Source: Stenotrophomonas sp. UBA2302 (lineage in GTDB: Bacteria > Pseudomonadota > Gammaproteobacteria > Xanthomonadales > Xanthomonadaceae). Taken from it: a stretch of 26,191 bases of DNA. Every line of letters begins with the position of its first letter. The stretch's first letter is position 1. The notes beneath the pieces were generated by a model, which made no database searches, was not told where the DNA came from, and worked only from the letters and a program-made list of their open reading frames with translations. The stretch is from NCBI GenBank assembly GCA_002345545.1, contig DDVW01000069.1, positions 56,222 to 82,412 of the forward strand, given 5' to 3'. The translations under genes and the position numbers were made by a program. This document shows positions 17,992-26,122 of this stretch, in pieces.

Positions 17992-18080
17992 TATGCGTGC
18001 GCGGAAAACCACGCCGACGCGCATGGATGCTTGCTACTCTCCGCTCTCCCCCGGCCCAACCCTTTCCGGAGAGCGCAGAC

Positions 18081-18494
18081 ATGGCCATCGACATCCGCAA
18101 AACCACTTCCCTTGCCCTCGGTGCCGCCCTGATCGGTGGCCTGGCCTCGGCTCCGGCCTTCGCCATCAACGATCTGGCCCAAGGCTACGCACTCGGCGCC
18201 ACCGTGCAGACTCCGCCGACCGCCGAGACGCAGGCCACCAGCGAAGACACCAAGACCGAAGACGCCCACGCCAAGCACAGCGCCGAGGGCAAGTGTGGCG
18301 AAGGCAAGTGCGGCGCCAGCGACAACAAGACCGACGATGCAAAGACCCACGCCGAAGGCAAATGTGGCGAGGGCAAATGCGGCGCCAGCAAGGACACATC
18401 TGCCGACGCCAAGGCCGCAGACAAGGCCACCGGCGAAGCCAAGGCACAGGCCGAAGGCAAGTGTGGCGAGGGCAAGTGTGGCGGCAACCACTGA
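18081..18494 (+). CDS. bufA1: BufA1/HvfA-type bufferin precursor peptide
   Basis: A 137-residue exported, low-complexity protein. It has a signal peptide ([20 protein letters not shown], cleavage after AFA at residue 28). The body is hydrophilic and rich in Ala, Lys, Asp and Thr, with three copies of the ten-residue motif [10 protein letters not shown] giving six cysteines (72, 77, 95, 100, 128, 133), ending GGNH. This is the hallmark of bufferin/HvfA precursors, RiPPs in which a DUF692 enzyme converts the EGKCG cysteines to copper-binding heterocycle/thioamide groups, as published for Caulobacter and Haemophilus. TCCGGAGAG ahead of ATG 18081 provides a ribosome site. The next two genes encode the expected modification enzymes, and the reading frames overlap. 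Copper buffering in the periplasm is the likely role, by inference. Confidence 0.9.
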   Translation: MAIDIRKTTSLALGAALIGGLASAPAFAINDLAQGYALGATVQTPPTAETQATSEDTKTEDAHAKHSAEGKCGEGKCGASDNKTDDAKTHAEGKCGEGKCGASKDTSADAKAADKATGEAKAQAEGKCGEGKCGGNH

Positions 18495-19356
18495 GTCACC
18501 CACCTCCACTCCGCACTGGCCGGTTCCGGCCGGTGCAGGGCTGGGTCTGCGACGTTCCTTGCTGGACGCCCTGCTGGCGGCACCGGCCGATGCGTTTGAT
18601 TTCCTCGAATGTGCGCCGGACAACTGGATCGGCGTCGGTGGCCGGCTGGGCGAGGCGCTGGCCGAGCTGTCGCAGCGGCACCCGCTGAGCTGCCACGGCC
18701 TGTCGCTGTCGCTCGGCGGCCCGGCGCCACTGGATGTGGACTTCCTCACCCGTACCCGCGGCTTTCTCGACCGGCACCGGGTGGCGCTGTACAGCGAGCA
18801 CCTGAGCTGGTGCAGCGATGACGGCCATCTGTACGAGCTGCTGCCGCTGCCCTTCACCGAAGAAGCCGTGCGGCACGTGGCCGCGCGCATCCGCCAGACC
18901 CAGGACATCCTCGGCCGCCGCATCGCGGTGGAGAACGCCTCCTACTACGCCGTGCCCGCCGCCGACATGGATGAGGCCGGCTTCATCAACGCGGTGCTGG
19001 ACGAGGCCGACTGCGACCTGCTGCTGGATGTGAACAACGTCTACGTCAACGCCATCAACCACGGCTATGACGCGCGGGAGTTCCTCGCCCGGCTGCCATC
19101 GGCGCGCATTGCCAGCTACCACGTCGCCGGTCATCACGACGAAGCCGTCGACCTGAAGATCGACACCCACGGCATGCCGGTCAAGGACGATGTGTGGTCA
19201 CTGCTGGCGCACACCTACGCACGGCATGGCGTGCGCCCGACCCTGCTGGAGCGCGACTTCAATTTCCCGCCACTGGCCGAGCTGCTGGCCGAAGTCGACC
19301 AGATCCGCCAGCTGCAGCAGGCTGCCGTTCCGGTGACGGCTTCCACCCATGGCTGA
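18478..19356 (+). CDS. bufB: DUF692/MNIO family peptide-modifying enzyme (BufB)
   Basis: A multinuclear non-haem iron-dependent oxidase (MNIO, DUF692), the MbnB relative that modifies precursor cysteines. The TIM-barrel sequence shows candidate iron ligands in the expected order: H73 (CHGLSLSLG), H108 (YSEHLSW), E152 (AVENASYY), D184/N187 (DVNNVYVN), H215 and H219 (YHVAGHH), D229 (KIDTHG) and E258 (LERDFNFP). The frame has no ATG near the family N-terminus. GTG 18478, with GAGGG five bases upstream inside the last bufA repeat, gives 292 residues and overlaps bufA by 17 bases; GTG 18463 is an alternative. The end overlaps bufC by 8 bases. The three-gene coupling supports a role on the BufA peptide. 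Confidence 0.9.
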   Translation: MAATTESPTSTPHWPVPAGAGLGLRRSLLDALLAAPADAFDFLECAPDNWIGVGGRLGEALAELSQRHPLSCHGLSLSLGGPAPLDVDFLTRTRGFLDRHRVALYSEHLSWCSDDGHLYELLPLPFTEEAVRHVAARIRQTQDILGRRIAVENASYYAVPAADMDEAGFINAVLDEADCDLLLDVNNVYVNAINHGYDAREFLARLPSARIASYHVAGHHDEAVDLKIDTHGMPVKDDVWSLLAHTYARHGVRPTLLERDFNFPPLAELLAEVDQIRQLQQAAVPVTASTHG

Positions 19357-20122
19357 GTCGCTGCGCGAACTGCAGTTGCGCTTCGCCGCCCACCTGCGTG
19401 ATCCGCAGCAGCAACCGGCACCGGCGCGGATCGATGCGCGCCGCCTGCAGGTCTATCGCGAGCTGTACTTCAACAATATCCAGAGCCTGCTGGCGGCCAA
19501 CTTCCCGGTCATCGCCCGCACGCTGGGCGAGCAGCACTGGCTGTCGCTGGTGCGCGCGTTCTGCCGCGAGCATCGCGCGCGCTCGCCGCTGTTCCCGGAG
19601 ATCGGCCAGGAGTTCATCCATTTCCTCGATACCCGGCCCACCGACAGCGGTGCCCCGTGGCTGCTGGAGCTGGCCCATTACGAATGGATCGAACTTGCCC
19701 TGCAGATCAGCGATGCACCGATGCCGCCGCATGACCCGGACGGCGACCTGCTCGCGGGCGTGCCGGTGCTTTCACCGTGGTGCCGGGCGCTGGCCTACCA
19801 GTGGCCGGTGCACCAGATCGGCCCGGACCACCGGCCCACCTCGCTCCCGTCGCAGCCGACGTTGTTGCTGGCCCGGCGGCAGGCGGACGGCCGCATCGCC
19901 TTCTCCGAACTGTCAGCGCTGCTGTACCGCCTGCTGGAGCGGCTGGAGCTGCACCCCGAGCTGAGCGGCCACCAGCAGCTGCACGCGCTGGCACAGGAAG
20001 CGGCGGTGCCGGCCGATGCCGCGTTCCTGGCCAACGGCGGTGCCATGCTGCAGCTGCTGCGCACGCGTGACTGCGTGCCGGGAACGCGCCTGGAAACCGC
20101 CGACGGACCACGGCAGGCCTGA
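19349..20122 (+). CDS. bufC: DUF2063-family bufferin biosynthesis partner (BufC)
   Basis: DUF2063 proteins pair with DUF692 enzymes as substrate-recognition partners, similar in role to MbnC (family knowledge). The 257 residues start [19 protein letters not shown]. They carry the DUF2063 core [20 protein letters not shown] and [13 protein letters not shown], then [20 protein letters not shown] and the [12 protein letters not shown] segment, all family-typical. The C-terminal half, with [12 protein letters not shown] and repeated [14 protein letters not shown], is less conserved. ATG 19349 overlaps the bufB stop (ATGGCTGA), so translation is coupled. It is the last gene of the operon; no DoxX-type bufD follows. 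Confidence 0.9.
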   Translation: MAESLRELQLRFAAHLRDPQQQPAPARIDARRLQVYRELYFNNIQSLLAANFPVIARTLGEQHWLSLVRAFCREHRARSPLFPEIGQEFIHFLDTRPTDSGAPWLLELAHYEWIELALQISDAPMPPHDPDGDLLAGVPVLSPWCRALAYQWPVHQIGPDHRPTSLPSQPTLLLARRQADGRIAFSELSALLYRLLERLELHPELSGHQQLHALAQEAAVPADAAFLANGGAMLQLLRTRDCVPGTRLETADGPRQA

Positions 20123-20190
20123 TCAGCCGCCGCGTGACGTCCACCGCCGCAGCCAGCCGCCCTGTCACCCCCCACCCGACCCCGCAAACA

Positions 20191-20216
20191 ACAAAGGCCC
20201 CTTCCGGGGCCTTTGT
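20191..20216. terminator. bidirectional terminator between bufC and the acyltransferase gene
   Basis: An 11-bp perfect stem (ACAAAGGCCCC / GGGGCCTTTGT) with a 4-base loop lies between convergent genes. On the minus strand it continues CCTTTGTTGTTTG, T-rich, so it best serves the acyltransferase transcript, but it can act on bufABC as well. Confidence 0.8.
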
Positions 20217-20234
20217 GCTGCCATCCGGCTGCGC

Positions 20235-21119
20235 TCAGTTGCGGGAGGCCAGCAGCGCGCTGATGTCGGCGTCCTTCTGCAGCCACAGGCCGTTCATCCA
20301 CTGCTGGAACTGCGCGCGGAAGCTGCGGTCATCCTGGTAGTTGCCACCGATCAGTTCGGCCGGGATCGGATGCTGGCGGATCAGCACCTTGATCTCGGGC
20401 ACGCGGTTGCCCATCAGGTCCATCATCGAGGGGATGCCCTTGGGGTAGACGATGGTCACATCCAGCAGCGCGTTCAGGCCCTTGCCCATCGCATCGAGCA
20501 CGAACGCCACGCCACCGGACTTGGGCTTGAGCAGGTGCTGGAACGGCGAGTTCTGCGCGGCGTGCTTTGCGGCGGTGAAACGCGTGCCCTCGACAAAGTT
20601 CATCACCGCCACCGGAATGCTCTGGAACTTCTCGCAGGCCTTGCGGGTGACTTCCATATCGCGTCGGCCCAGCTCCGGGTTCTTGGCGATCTGCTTGCGG
20701 GTGTAGCGGCCCATGAACGGGAAATCCAGCGCCCACCACGCCAGCCCCAGCACCGGCACCCAGAACAGCGAGCGCTTCAGGAAAAAGCGCAGCAGCGGAA
20801 TGCGGCGGTTGAACACCTTCTGCAGCACCAAGATATCCACCCAGCTCTGGTGGTTGGCCAGCACCAGATAGTGGCCGTCACGCAGCAGGTCGGCCTGGCC
20901 TTCCACGCTGAAGCGGGTGCCGGTGAACATCGCCATCATCGCGCTGTTCACCGAGACCCAGCTCTCGGCCAGACCGGTCAGCAACGGGTTGCAGGCCCGC
21001 CGCACCGGCGCGAACGGCAGCACCGCCTTGACCAGCGCCACCACGAACAGCGGCATGCAATGCAGCAGTGTATTGAGGACGATCAGCAGCAGAATAGGGA
21101 CAACGCGCAACCACACCAT
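20235..21119 (-). CDS. YihG-like 1-acyl-glycerol-3-phosphate acyltransferase family protein
   Basis: A membrane-associated acyltransferase of the PlsC superfamily, closest in remembered sequence to E. coli YihG. From ATG 21119 it has 294 residues: an N-terminal hydrophobic helix (about residues 5-35), the HX4D catalytic motif NHQSWVD (H90, D95), PLLRFFLKRSLFWVPVLG, WWALDFPFMGRYT and the acyl-acceptor motif FVEGTRF (175-181). In E. coli YihG contributes to phospholipid acyl composition; the exact acceptor here is unknown. The open frame extends 40 codons further to 21239, but 21119 gives the family length; the ribosome site is weak. It converges with bufC and diverges from the diguanylate cyclase gene. 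Confidence 0.88.
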   Translation of the reverse strand: MVWLRVVPILLLIVLNTLLHCMPLFVVALVKAVLPFAPVRRACNPLLTGLAESWVSVNSAMMAMFTGTRFSVEGQADLLRDGHYLVLANHQSWVDILVLQKVFNRRIPLLRFFLKRSLFWVPVLGLAWWALDFPFMGRYTRKQIAKNPELGRRDMEVTRKACEKFQSIPVAVMNFVEGTRFTAAKHAAQNSPFQHLLKPKSGGVAFVLDAMGKGLNALLDVTIVYPKGIPSMMDLMGNRVPEIKVLIRQHPIPAELIGGNYQDDRSFRAQFQQWMNGLWLQKDADISALLASRN

Positions 21120-21330
21120 TGGCAATACCGGAGCGACCCAGGGCCGAAAGAGCCACAGGGTAGCAAACCCGGCAGCGGCAATTGCCCGCAACCGGCCGGC
21201 GGTTGAGCGCGGCATGCCCGCCGCCCATCGCCAGCACACTCCCTGCCGGCCGCATCCCTTACAGTGGCGTTCCCCCGTGACACCCGGTCATCCGTTCCCA
21301 CCACTCCTGCGACCAGCCTTCCGACGTCCC

Positions 21331-22206
21331 ATGCATTTCAAACTGCCACCCTCGGGCGAGATCCTGGACCTGCTCCCGGACGCGGTGTGCGTGGTGGCGC
21401 CCGATGGCCGCCTGCTGATGGTCAACGCCGCCTTCGAGAGTATTTTCGGCTACCGCCCCGACGAGGTTGTCGGCCGCCAGCTGCTGGAACTGGTGCATCC
21501 CGACGACCGCGCCGCCACCGAACAGGCCGCACGCGAAGTGATGGAAGGCCGCGCCCGGCAGAATTTCCGCAACCGCTACCTGTGCCGCGATGGCAGCGTG
21601 GTCGACATCCAGTGGTCGGCCAAATGGCTGCCGGAATACGGCATCCGCATCGGCGTGGGCCACGAGGTCACCGCCCTGCGCAATTTCGAGCGGCAGCTTG
21701 AACACCTGGCCAGTCACGATCCGCTGACCGGCCTGCCCAACCGCCACCACCTGCAGCGCGAGCTGGACAAGGCACTGCTGCGCGCGGCCGAGGACAGCGA
21801 AGGGCTGGCCCTGCTGTATATCGATCTGGACGGCTTCAAGGACACCAATGACCGTCTCGGCCACCAGGCCGGCGACCAGCTGTTGTGCGAGGTGGCGCTG
21901 CAGCTGCGCCAGGGCCTGCGGCAGGGCGACCTGATCGCCCGCATCGGTGGGGACGAATTCATCGCGGTGCTGCCCGGTTGCGGCGACAGCGCCCTCGCCC
22001 TGGAAATCGCCCAGCTGCTGCGCGCGCAGCTGAGCGGCTGCGCCGGCCACATCGACGGCATCACCCGGGTCGACGCCAGTATCGGTGTGGCCTGTTTCCC
22101 GGCGGACGGCACCACCGTCGATGCCCTGCTGCGCCATGCCGACAGCGCCATGTATGCCACCAAGGCCGGCAAACGCTGCCGCAGCCTCCCCGGCCCGACG
22201 CCCTGA
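21331..22206 (+). CDS. PAS-GGDEF diguanylate cyclase
   Basis: A sensor enzyme that makes the second messenger c-di-GMP from two GTP. The 291 residues have a PAS domain (about 8-115: LPDAVCVVAPDGRLLMVN, then FGYRPDEVVGRQLLELVHPD), a short helical linker and a GGDEF domain from about 120 (LASHDPLTGLPNR). The active-site signature RIGGDEF is intact (GGDEF at 206-210), and the product-inhibition I-site RxxD (RQGD, 197-200) lies five residues before it, so the cyclase should be active and feedback inhibited. No membrane segment is present, so it is cytosolic; the PAS ligand is unknown. The frame is open upstream, but ATG 21331 directly precedes the PAS domain. Confidence 0.92.
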   Translation: MHFKLPPSGEILDLLPDAVCVVAPDGRLLMVNAAFESIFGYRPDEVVGRQLLELVHPDDRAATEQAAREVMEGRARQNFRNRYLCRDGSVVDIQWSAKWLPEYGIRIGVGHEVTALRNFERQLEHLASHDPLTGLPNRHHLQRELDKALLRAAEDSEGLALLYIDLDGFKDTNDRLGHQAGDQLLCEVALQLRQGLRQGDLIARIGGDEFIAVLPGCGDSALALEIAQLLRAQLSGCAGHIDGITRVDASIGVACFPADGTTVDALLRHADSAMYATKAGKRCRSLPGPTP

Positions 22207-22253
22207 ACCGGCCAGACCGGCGAATTCAGGCGGAACGTCGCTGAAAATCCACG

Positions 22254-22277
22254 AAATCGGCGCATAGACGCCGGTTT
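22254..22277 (+). terminator. weak terminator-like hairpin after the diguanylate cyclase
   Basis: AAATCGGCG pairs with CGCCGGTTT (one G-U pair) around loop CATAGA, followed by CTTCGG. It lies 47 bases after the stop, with only a short T run. Confidence 0.4.
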
Positions 22278-22498
22278 CTTCGGAATTCATACAGAAATAA
22301 CATCAAGTTCAGCCTCGTTCAGGCATCATGCCCGCACTTCCCGTCCATCCTTCACGCCGCCATAGTGGGCGCGTATGGGCGCAGTTTTCGCGCCACCCCG
22401 GGAAGTTCCGATCCCGGCAACACCCGCCTCACGGCGCCGTTGCCGTTCCGCCGGCAGGTCGACAGGCCCGCCAAGGCGCATCGTCAGAAGGAGATTCC

Positions 22499-22750
22499 AT
22501 GCAACGCAAGGCCACCAAGGCACGTACCGCCTCGTCCCCGCAGATCAAGCGCACCAGCGCCGCCAGCAAGAACGTGAGCTTCGACATCACCAGCGAAAGC
22601 ATCGCCGCCGATCTGGCCGCATTCCGCAAGCAGGGCGGGCGCATCGAGGTACTGGGCAACACGCCCCTGCGTGTGAACGTCACCGCCTTCCGCTCCAAGG
22701 GCAACACCCAGCGCAAGCAGGCCGCCGCCCAGACCGCCGTCAAGGCGTAA
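22499..22750 (+). CDS. small basic protein, unknown function
   Basis: An 83-residue Lys/Arg/Ala/Ser-rich protein. Its N-terminus MQRKATKARTASSPQIKRTS and C-terminus KGNTQRKQAAAQTAVKA are basic and probably disordered. Between them is a compact core, NVSFDITSESIAADLAAFRK then GGRIEVLGNTPLRVNVTAF, with a helix and beta strands. A strong AAGGAG five bases before ATG 22499 shows that this, rather than an upstream in-frame start, is the real beginning. It is monocistronic and ended by a strong terminator. It could bind nucleic acid (basic tails), but no known domain is recognised. Confidence 0.78.
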   Translation: MQRKATKARTASSPQIKRTSAASKNVSFDITSESIAADLAAFRKQGGRIEVLGNTPLRVNVTAFRSKGNTQRKQAAAQTAVKA

Positions 22751-22797
22751 GTGGCGCGCCGGCATGACGGAAGCGGTTTCCGCCATGCCGCCAGACA

Positions 22798-22828
22798 GCA
22801 AAGAGCCCCGCCATGCGGGGCTCTTTGC
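22798..22828. terminator. strong bidirectional terminator
   Basis: A perfect 14-bp stem (GCAAAGAGCCCCGC / GCGGGGCTCTTTGC) with loop CAT lies between the convergent small basic protein gene (ends 22750) and the S66 peptidase gene (ends 22865). CTTTGC on both strands gives each direction a short U run. Confidence 0.85.
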
Positions 22829-22864
22829 ATTCCACTCCATGCCCGGCAGGGCACCGGCCGCCCT

Positions 22865-23911
22865 TCAGCCGGCGGCCAGCACCGGCTCCAGCAGGCGGAA
22901 GCTGCCGGCATCGGCGTCCATTTCCACCTTGCCGCCGACCGGCACGATGAACTGCTCGCGGATGTGACCGATCATCGCGCCGGTATAGGCCGGGATGTTC
23001 AGCGGCAGGATGTAGTCATCGAAGATCTGGTCCAGCGTCAGCGAGCCGTAGCCGTCGCCGGGCTTGCAGTCGTTGCAGTCACCGAAGATGAAACCGGCGA
23101 TCTGGTCCAGCGCGCCCATCAGCTTCAAGGTGCTGAACATGCGGTCGATGCGGTACGGCGCTTCGCCCACATCCTCCAGGAACAGAATCTTGCCGCGGAA
23201 ATCCGGCAGGTACGCCGAGCCGGCCAGCGCGGTCAGCACCGTCAGGTTGCCGCCGACCAGTTCGCCCTGCACCTTGCCACCGCGCAGCGTGACGGTGCGG
23301 TTCCTGCGCGGCACCAGCTCGTCGCCGGCGACGATGCTGTTGCGGTACTGCATCAGCTCGCGCTGGAAGAACAGCCGCTCGAACTGGTCGACGTTGAAGC
23401 GCGGCCAGCTGGCCGCGGCGATCGGCCCATGGAAAGTCACCAGCCCGGTCTTGGCCTGGATCGCGCAATGCAGCGCGGTGATGTCCGAATAGCCCAGCAG
23501 CACCTTCGGGTTGGCGCGGATGCGTTCGTAGTCCAGCAGCGGCAGCAGCCGTGCCGCACCGGAGCCACCGCGCACACAGACAATCGCCTTGACCTGCCTG
23601 TCGCCGAACATGGCATTCAAGTCGCCGGCCCGCCCGGCATCGGTCCCGGCCAGATGGCCGTAACGGTCGCCGTAGTGCGCGCCGGTCTTCACCTTGAAGC
23701 CCAGCGCCTCCATCGCCTCCCCTGCCAGCTGCAGGTTCAGCCGTTCGTTGCTGGCCCCGGACGGACTCACCAGCCCCACCGTGTCGCCCTTGTTCAAGGC
23801 AGGTGGCAGCAGCCGCCCGCGCGGCGTGGCCGCCGTCGCCCCCTGCATGCCCGTCAGCGGCAGCAACGCCCCTGCCAGTGCGGTAGCGCCAATGAAACGC
23901 CGTCTGTCCAT
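22865..23911 (-). CDS. S66-family LD-carboxypeptidase-like protein with Tat signal
   Basis: Peptidase family S66 (LdcA / MccF type) removes the terminal D-Ala from murein tetrapeptides or cleaves related peptide amides. From ATG 23911 the product is 348 residues. It starts with a twin-arginine signal (DRRRFIGATALAGALLP, cleavage near ATA-ATP), so it is probably exported folded. Visible motifs are VGLVSPSG, the nucleophile in VRGGSGAARLL (S117), LGYSDITALHCA, GELVGGNLTVL, ILFLEDVGEAPYRIDRM, and the catalytic His in MIGHIREQFIVPVG. E. coli LdcA is cytoplasmic; Tat-exported forms are common in other bacteria. It may share a transcript with the next Tat protein gene upstream, 82 bases away. Confidence 0.9.
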   Translation of the reverse strand: MDRRRFIGATALAGALLPLTGMQGATAATPRGRLLPPALNKGDTVGLVSPSGASNERLNLQLAGEAMEALGFKVKTGAHYGDRYGHLAGTDAGRAGDLNAMFGDRQVKAIVCVRGGSGAARLLPLLDYERIRANPKVLLGYSDITALHCAIQAKTGLVTFHGPIAAASWPRFNVDQFERLFFQRELMQYRNSIVAGDELVPRRNRTVTLRGGKVQGELVGGNLTVLTALAGSAYLPDFRGKILFLEDVGEAPYRIDRMFSTLKLMGALDQIAGFIFGDCNDCKPGDGYGSLTLDQIFDDYILPLNIPAYTGAMIGHIREQFIVPVGGKVEMDADAGSFRLLEPVLAAG

Positions 23912-23993
23912 CGTGTCGTTCTCTCCCAAGTCTTCGTCCGGCCTGCAACCGGCCGTACCGCGCAATATCGCATCCGCGCGCCGAACCTGCCTG

Positions 23994-25136
23994 TCACCCG
24001 GCCGCGCGTGCGTGCCAGAGTTTGAGCAGCTCGGCTTCCTTCTCGCGGCTGATACCGGCATTCAATTTCGCCTGACGCTCGGCCGGCAGGCTGCCGAACC
24101 ACGCCAGCAGGTCGGTCACCGTGGTGGCCAGCGGGCGGAAGGTCAGCCCGGCGGCGATCGCACGGGCATTGCTCACCTGCCCGTAGCCGGCGTAGGGGTT
24201 GTCGCGCGGCGGTACCCAGATCGGCAGCCAGACCTTGTGTTCTTCCAGGAACGACATCGGCACATGGGTGAAGTCCACGCCACCGCCGGTGACCGCCTGA
24301 CAGCCGCGCAGCATCGCCTCCATGCCCAGCGTGTAGTCCGGCCCGGCCGTATTGAAGGCGCCATAGGTGCCGTTCTCGGCCAGCCGGATCATCCACTCGC
24401 CCAGGTCGCGGCCGTCGATGATCTGGATCGGATCGTCGCGCTCCCCCGGCACCAGCATCTCTCCGCCCTGCGCCACGCGCAGCGGCCAGTAGCTGAAGCG
24501 GTCGGTCTGGTCGCGCGGGCCGACGATGTAGGTGGGGCGCACGATGGTGGTGCGCGCGCCGAACTGCTTGAGCGCCTCGGCTTCACTCAACGCCTTCAAC
24601 GGACCGAACAGGTTCTCCATGTCGGCCATCAGGCTTTCCTGCGTCTCGGCCATCGCATCCTTGCCGGTGTAGGGCGCCAGCGCGGCGTCCTCGGTGATGC
24701 CCGGCCTGCTGCCATCGGCATAGGCGGAGATGGAAGAAATAAACAGGTAATGGCCGACATTGCCGCGCAGCACCTTGCCGGCATCGCGCACGCAGAACGG
24801 CACGCTGGTCGGGTTGTCGATGCACACGTCCCATTGCCGGCCCTTGAGCGCGGACAGGTCGCCGGTATTGCGATCCCCGTGCAGTTGCTCCACCTCGCCC
24901 GCCCACTCCGGCGAGGGCCGCTTGCCGCGGTTGAAGATGGTCACCTTGTGGCCGCGCGCCAGCGCGTAGTTGACCTGGAACGGCCCGGTGAAGCCGGTGC
25001 CGCCGAGGATCAGGATGCGCAGCGGCCGGGCGGCCCGCGTCACCGGTGCAGCGGAGTGTGCCAGCGCCGTTGCCGGCAATACGGTGGCAGCGGCGCCCAA
25101 GGCGCCAAGCTTGAGCAGATCACGACGGCTGGTCAT
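23994..25136 (-). CDS. NAD-dependent epimerase/dehydratase-like protein with Tat signal
   Basis: A 380-residue extended-SDR-like protein. The N-terminus TSRRDLLKLGALGAAATVLP is a Tat signal (SRRDLLKLG), unusual for this fold and implying export with its bound cofactor. The Rossmann motif is ILGGTGFTG (43-51), followed by the second strand KVTIFNRG. SSISAY (134-139) matches the SDR catalytic strand. The later FGPLK (177-181) occupies the place of the catalytic YxxxK: the Lys is kept but Tyr is replaced by Phe. PTYIVGPRDQTDRFSYWPLR and IIDGRDLGEWMI are typical of the family. ATG 25136 is chosen because the Tat signal starts there; earlier in-frame codons add a non-conserved stretch. Substrate unknown. 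Confidence 0.87.
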   Translation of the reverse strand: MTSRRDLLKLGALGAAATVLPATALAHSAAPVTRAARPLRILILGGTGFTGPFQVNYALARGHKVTIFNRGKRPSPEWAGEVEQLHGDRNTGDLSALKGRQWDVCIDNPTSVPFCVRDAGKVLRGNVGHYLFISSISAYADGSRPGITEDAALAPYTGKDAMAETQESLMADMENLFGPLKALSEAEALKQFGARTTIVRPTYIVGPRDQTDRFSYWPLRVAQGGEMLVPGERDDPIQIIDGRDLGEWMIRLAENGTYGAFNTAGPDYTLGMEAMLRGCQAVTGGGVDFTHVPMSFLEEHKVWLPIWVPPRDNPYAGYGQVSNARAIAAGLTFRPLATTVTDLLAWFGSLPAERQAKLNAGISREKEAELLKLWHARAAG

Positions 25137-25273
25137 CCAGACACTCCGGTGCAAGACGGGAAAAACCCACTCTCGCACCCCGACACCGTGCCACGCGCGT
25201 GACGAAAGTATCGGCGCCGCGCCCGTCCGACACACCCCTCAGCGGCGCCCAAACCATCCGGGCCAGATGGATC

Positions 25274-25867
25274 TCAGCGCTGGTCCAGTTCGTGGTGGAT
25301 CAGCACCACACACTGCGAGGCGAACAGCATCGTCGCCCCCAGCGTGATCTTCTTGGCGCCCATCCGTTCCAGGCTGGGGATGACCTTCTTCGGCATCGGG
25401 ATATGGTCGGTCAGCACGAAGCACGGCCTGTCGGCAAACACCTGCTCGCCAATCGGCGTGCCCTTGGGGTCCATCAGGAACAGCTGGTGGTCCACCGCCA
25501 GCTCCTGCATCAGCCGCTCGAAGCTCAGCGTACGCACCGTGACCCCGGACTCCACCGGCCGCTCCTGTTCCTTGCCCATGCCCTGCGACACGTCCAGCGC
25601 CTTGGCCACCTTGCCCAGCAGCGCCGCCTCGTGGAAGCCGTTGAACTCGTGCATGGCATTGACCTCGAAGCGCACGGTGCGCGAGAAGTCCGGGGTGCTT
25701 TCCAGCACCAGATAGACCACCACATCGGCCCGGTGCGACTGCGCCACGAAGATCGCGTTCATCAGCGTGTGCGCCAGGATTTCGGTGTGCGCGTCCTGCC
25801 CCACCGAAGCCAGCAGTTTCTGGCGGTCGGTCGGCGCCGCCCGCGCCCGCATTACAAAAGTTCGCAT
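25274..25867 (-). CDS. TrmY-like SPOUT pseudouridine methyltransferase (DUF358)
   Basis: A 197-residue SPOUT methyltransferase close to the bacterial branch of TrmY (DUF358), known from Vibrio. In archaea TrmY makes N1-methylpseudouridine at tRNA position 54. Family text includes MRTFVMRARAAPTDRQKLL, GQDAHTEILAHTLMNAIFVAQ, VYLVLESTPDFSRTVRF and GVTVRTLSFERLMQELA. The SAM-binding trefoil knot follows in FVLTDHIPMPKK and TLGATMLFASQCVVLIHHEL. ATG 25867 is chosen because the family N-terminus begins there; upstream in-frame sequence is unlike the family. In bacteria the substrate is unproved, since tRNA 54 is normally ribothymidine. No ribosome site is obvious. Confidence 0.88.
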   Translation of the reverse strand: MRTFVMRARAAPTDRQKLLASVGQDAHTEILAHTLMNAIFVAQSHRADVVVYLVLESTPDFSRTVRFEVNAMHEFNGFHEAALLGKVAKALDVSQGMGKEQERPVESGVTVRTLSFERLMQELAVDHQLFLMDPKGTPIGEQVFADRPCFVLTDHIPMPKKVIPSLERMGAKKITLGATMLFASQCVVLIHHELDQR

Positions 25868-26122
25868 GGGAAAGTGCTTGATCCGTGGTGATACGCGGCA
25901 CCGCTGTGCCGCCGTCGCATTGTCGCGTGAAAGCACACCCGGGGCCATGCGACAGGCAGCGGCACGACAGGTCACGTTGCCGGCCCGGAAATGGTGGCAG
26001 CCACTCCTCCACATCCCCGTGCCGTGCATTTGCGTCATCCGCCCATGCCGGAGTGAGAGGAATACCCACCCTCAGCGCCTGACGATCCGCGCCTCTCGTT
26101 GAAGAGGTGTTGAACTTCTCTA
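25868..26122. other. non-coding gap upstream of the TrmY-like gene
   Basis: About 255 bases with no gene I can support. The minus strand is open in two frames, but codon choice and products look like chance continuations of the TrmY-like frame or shadow frames. No clear promoter, terminator or RNA structure was seen. Confidence 0.4.
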
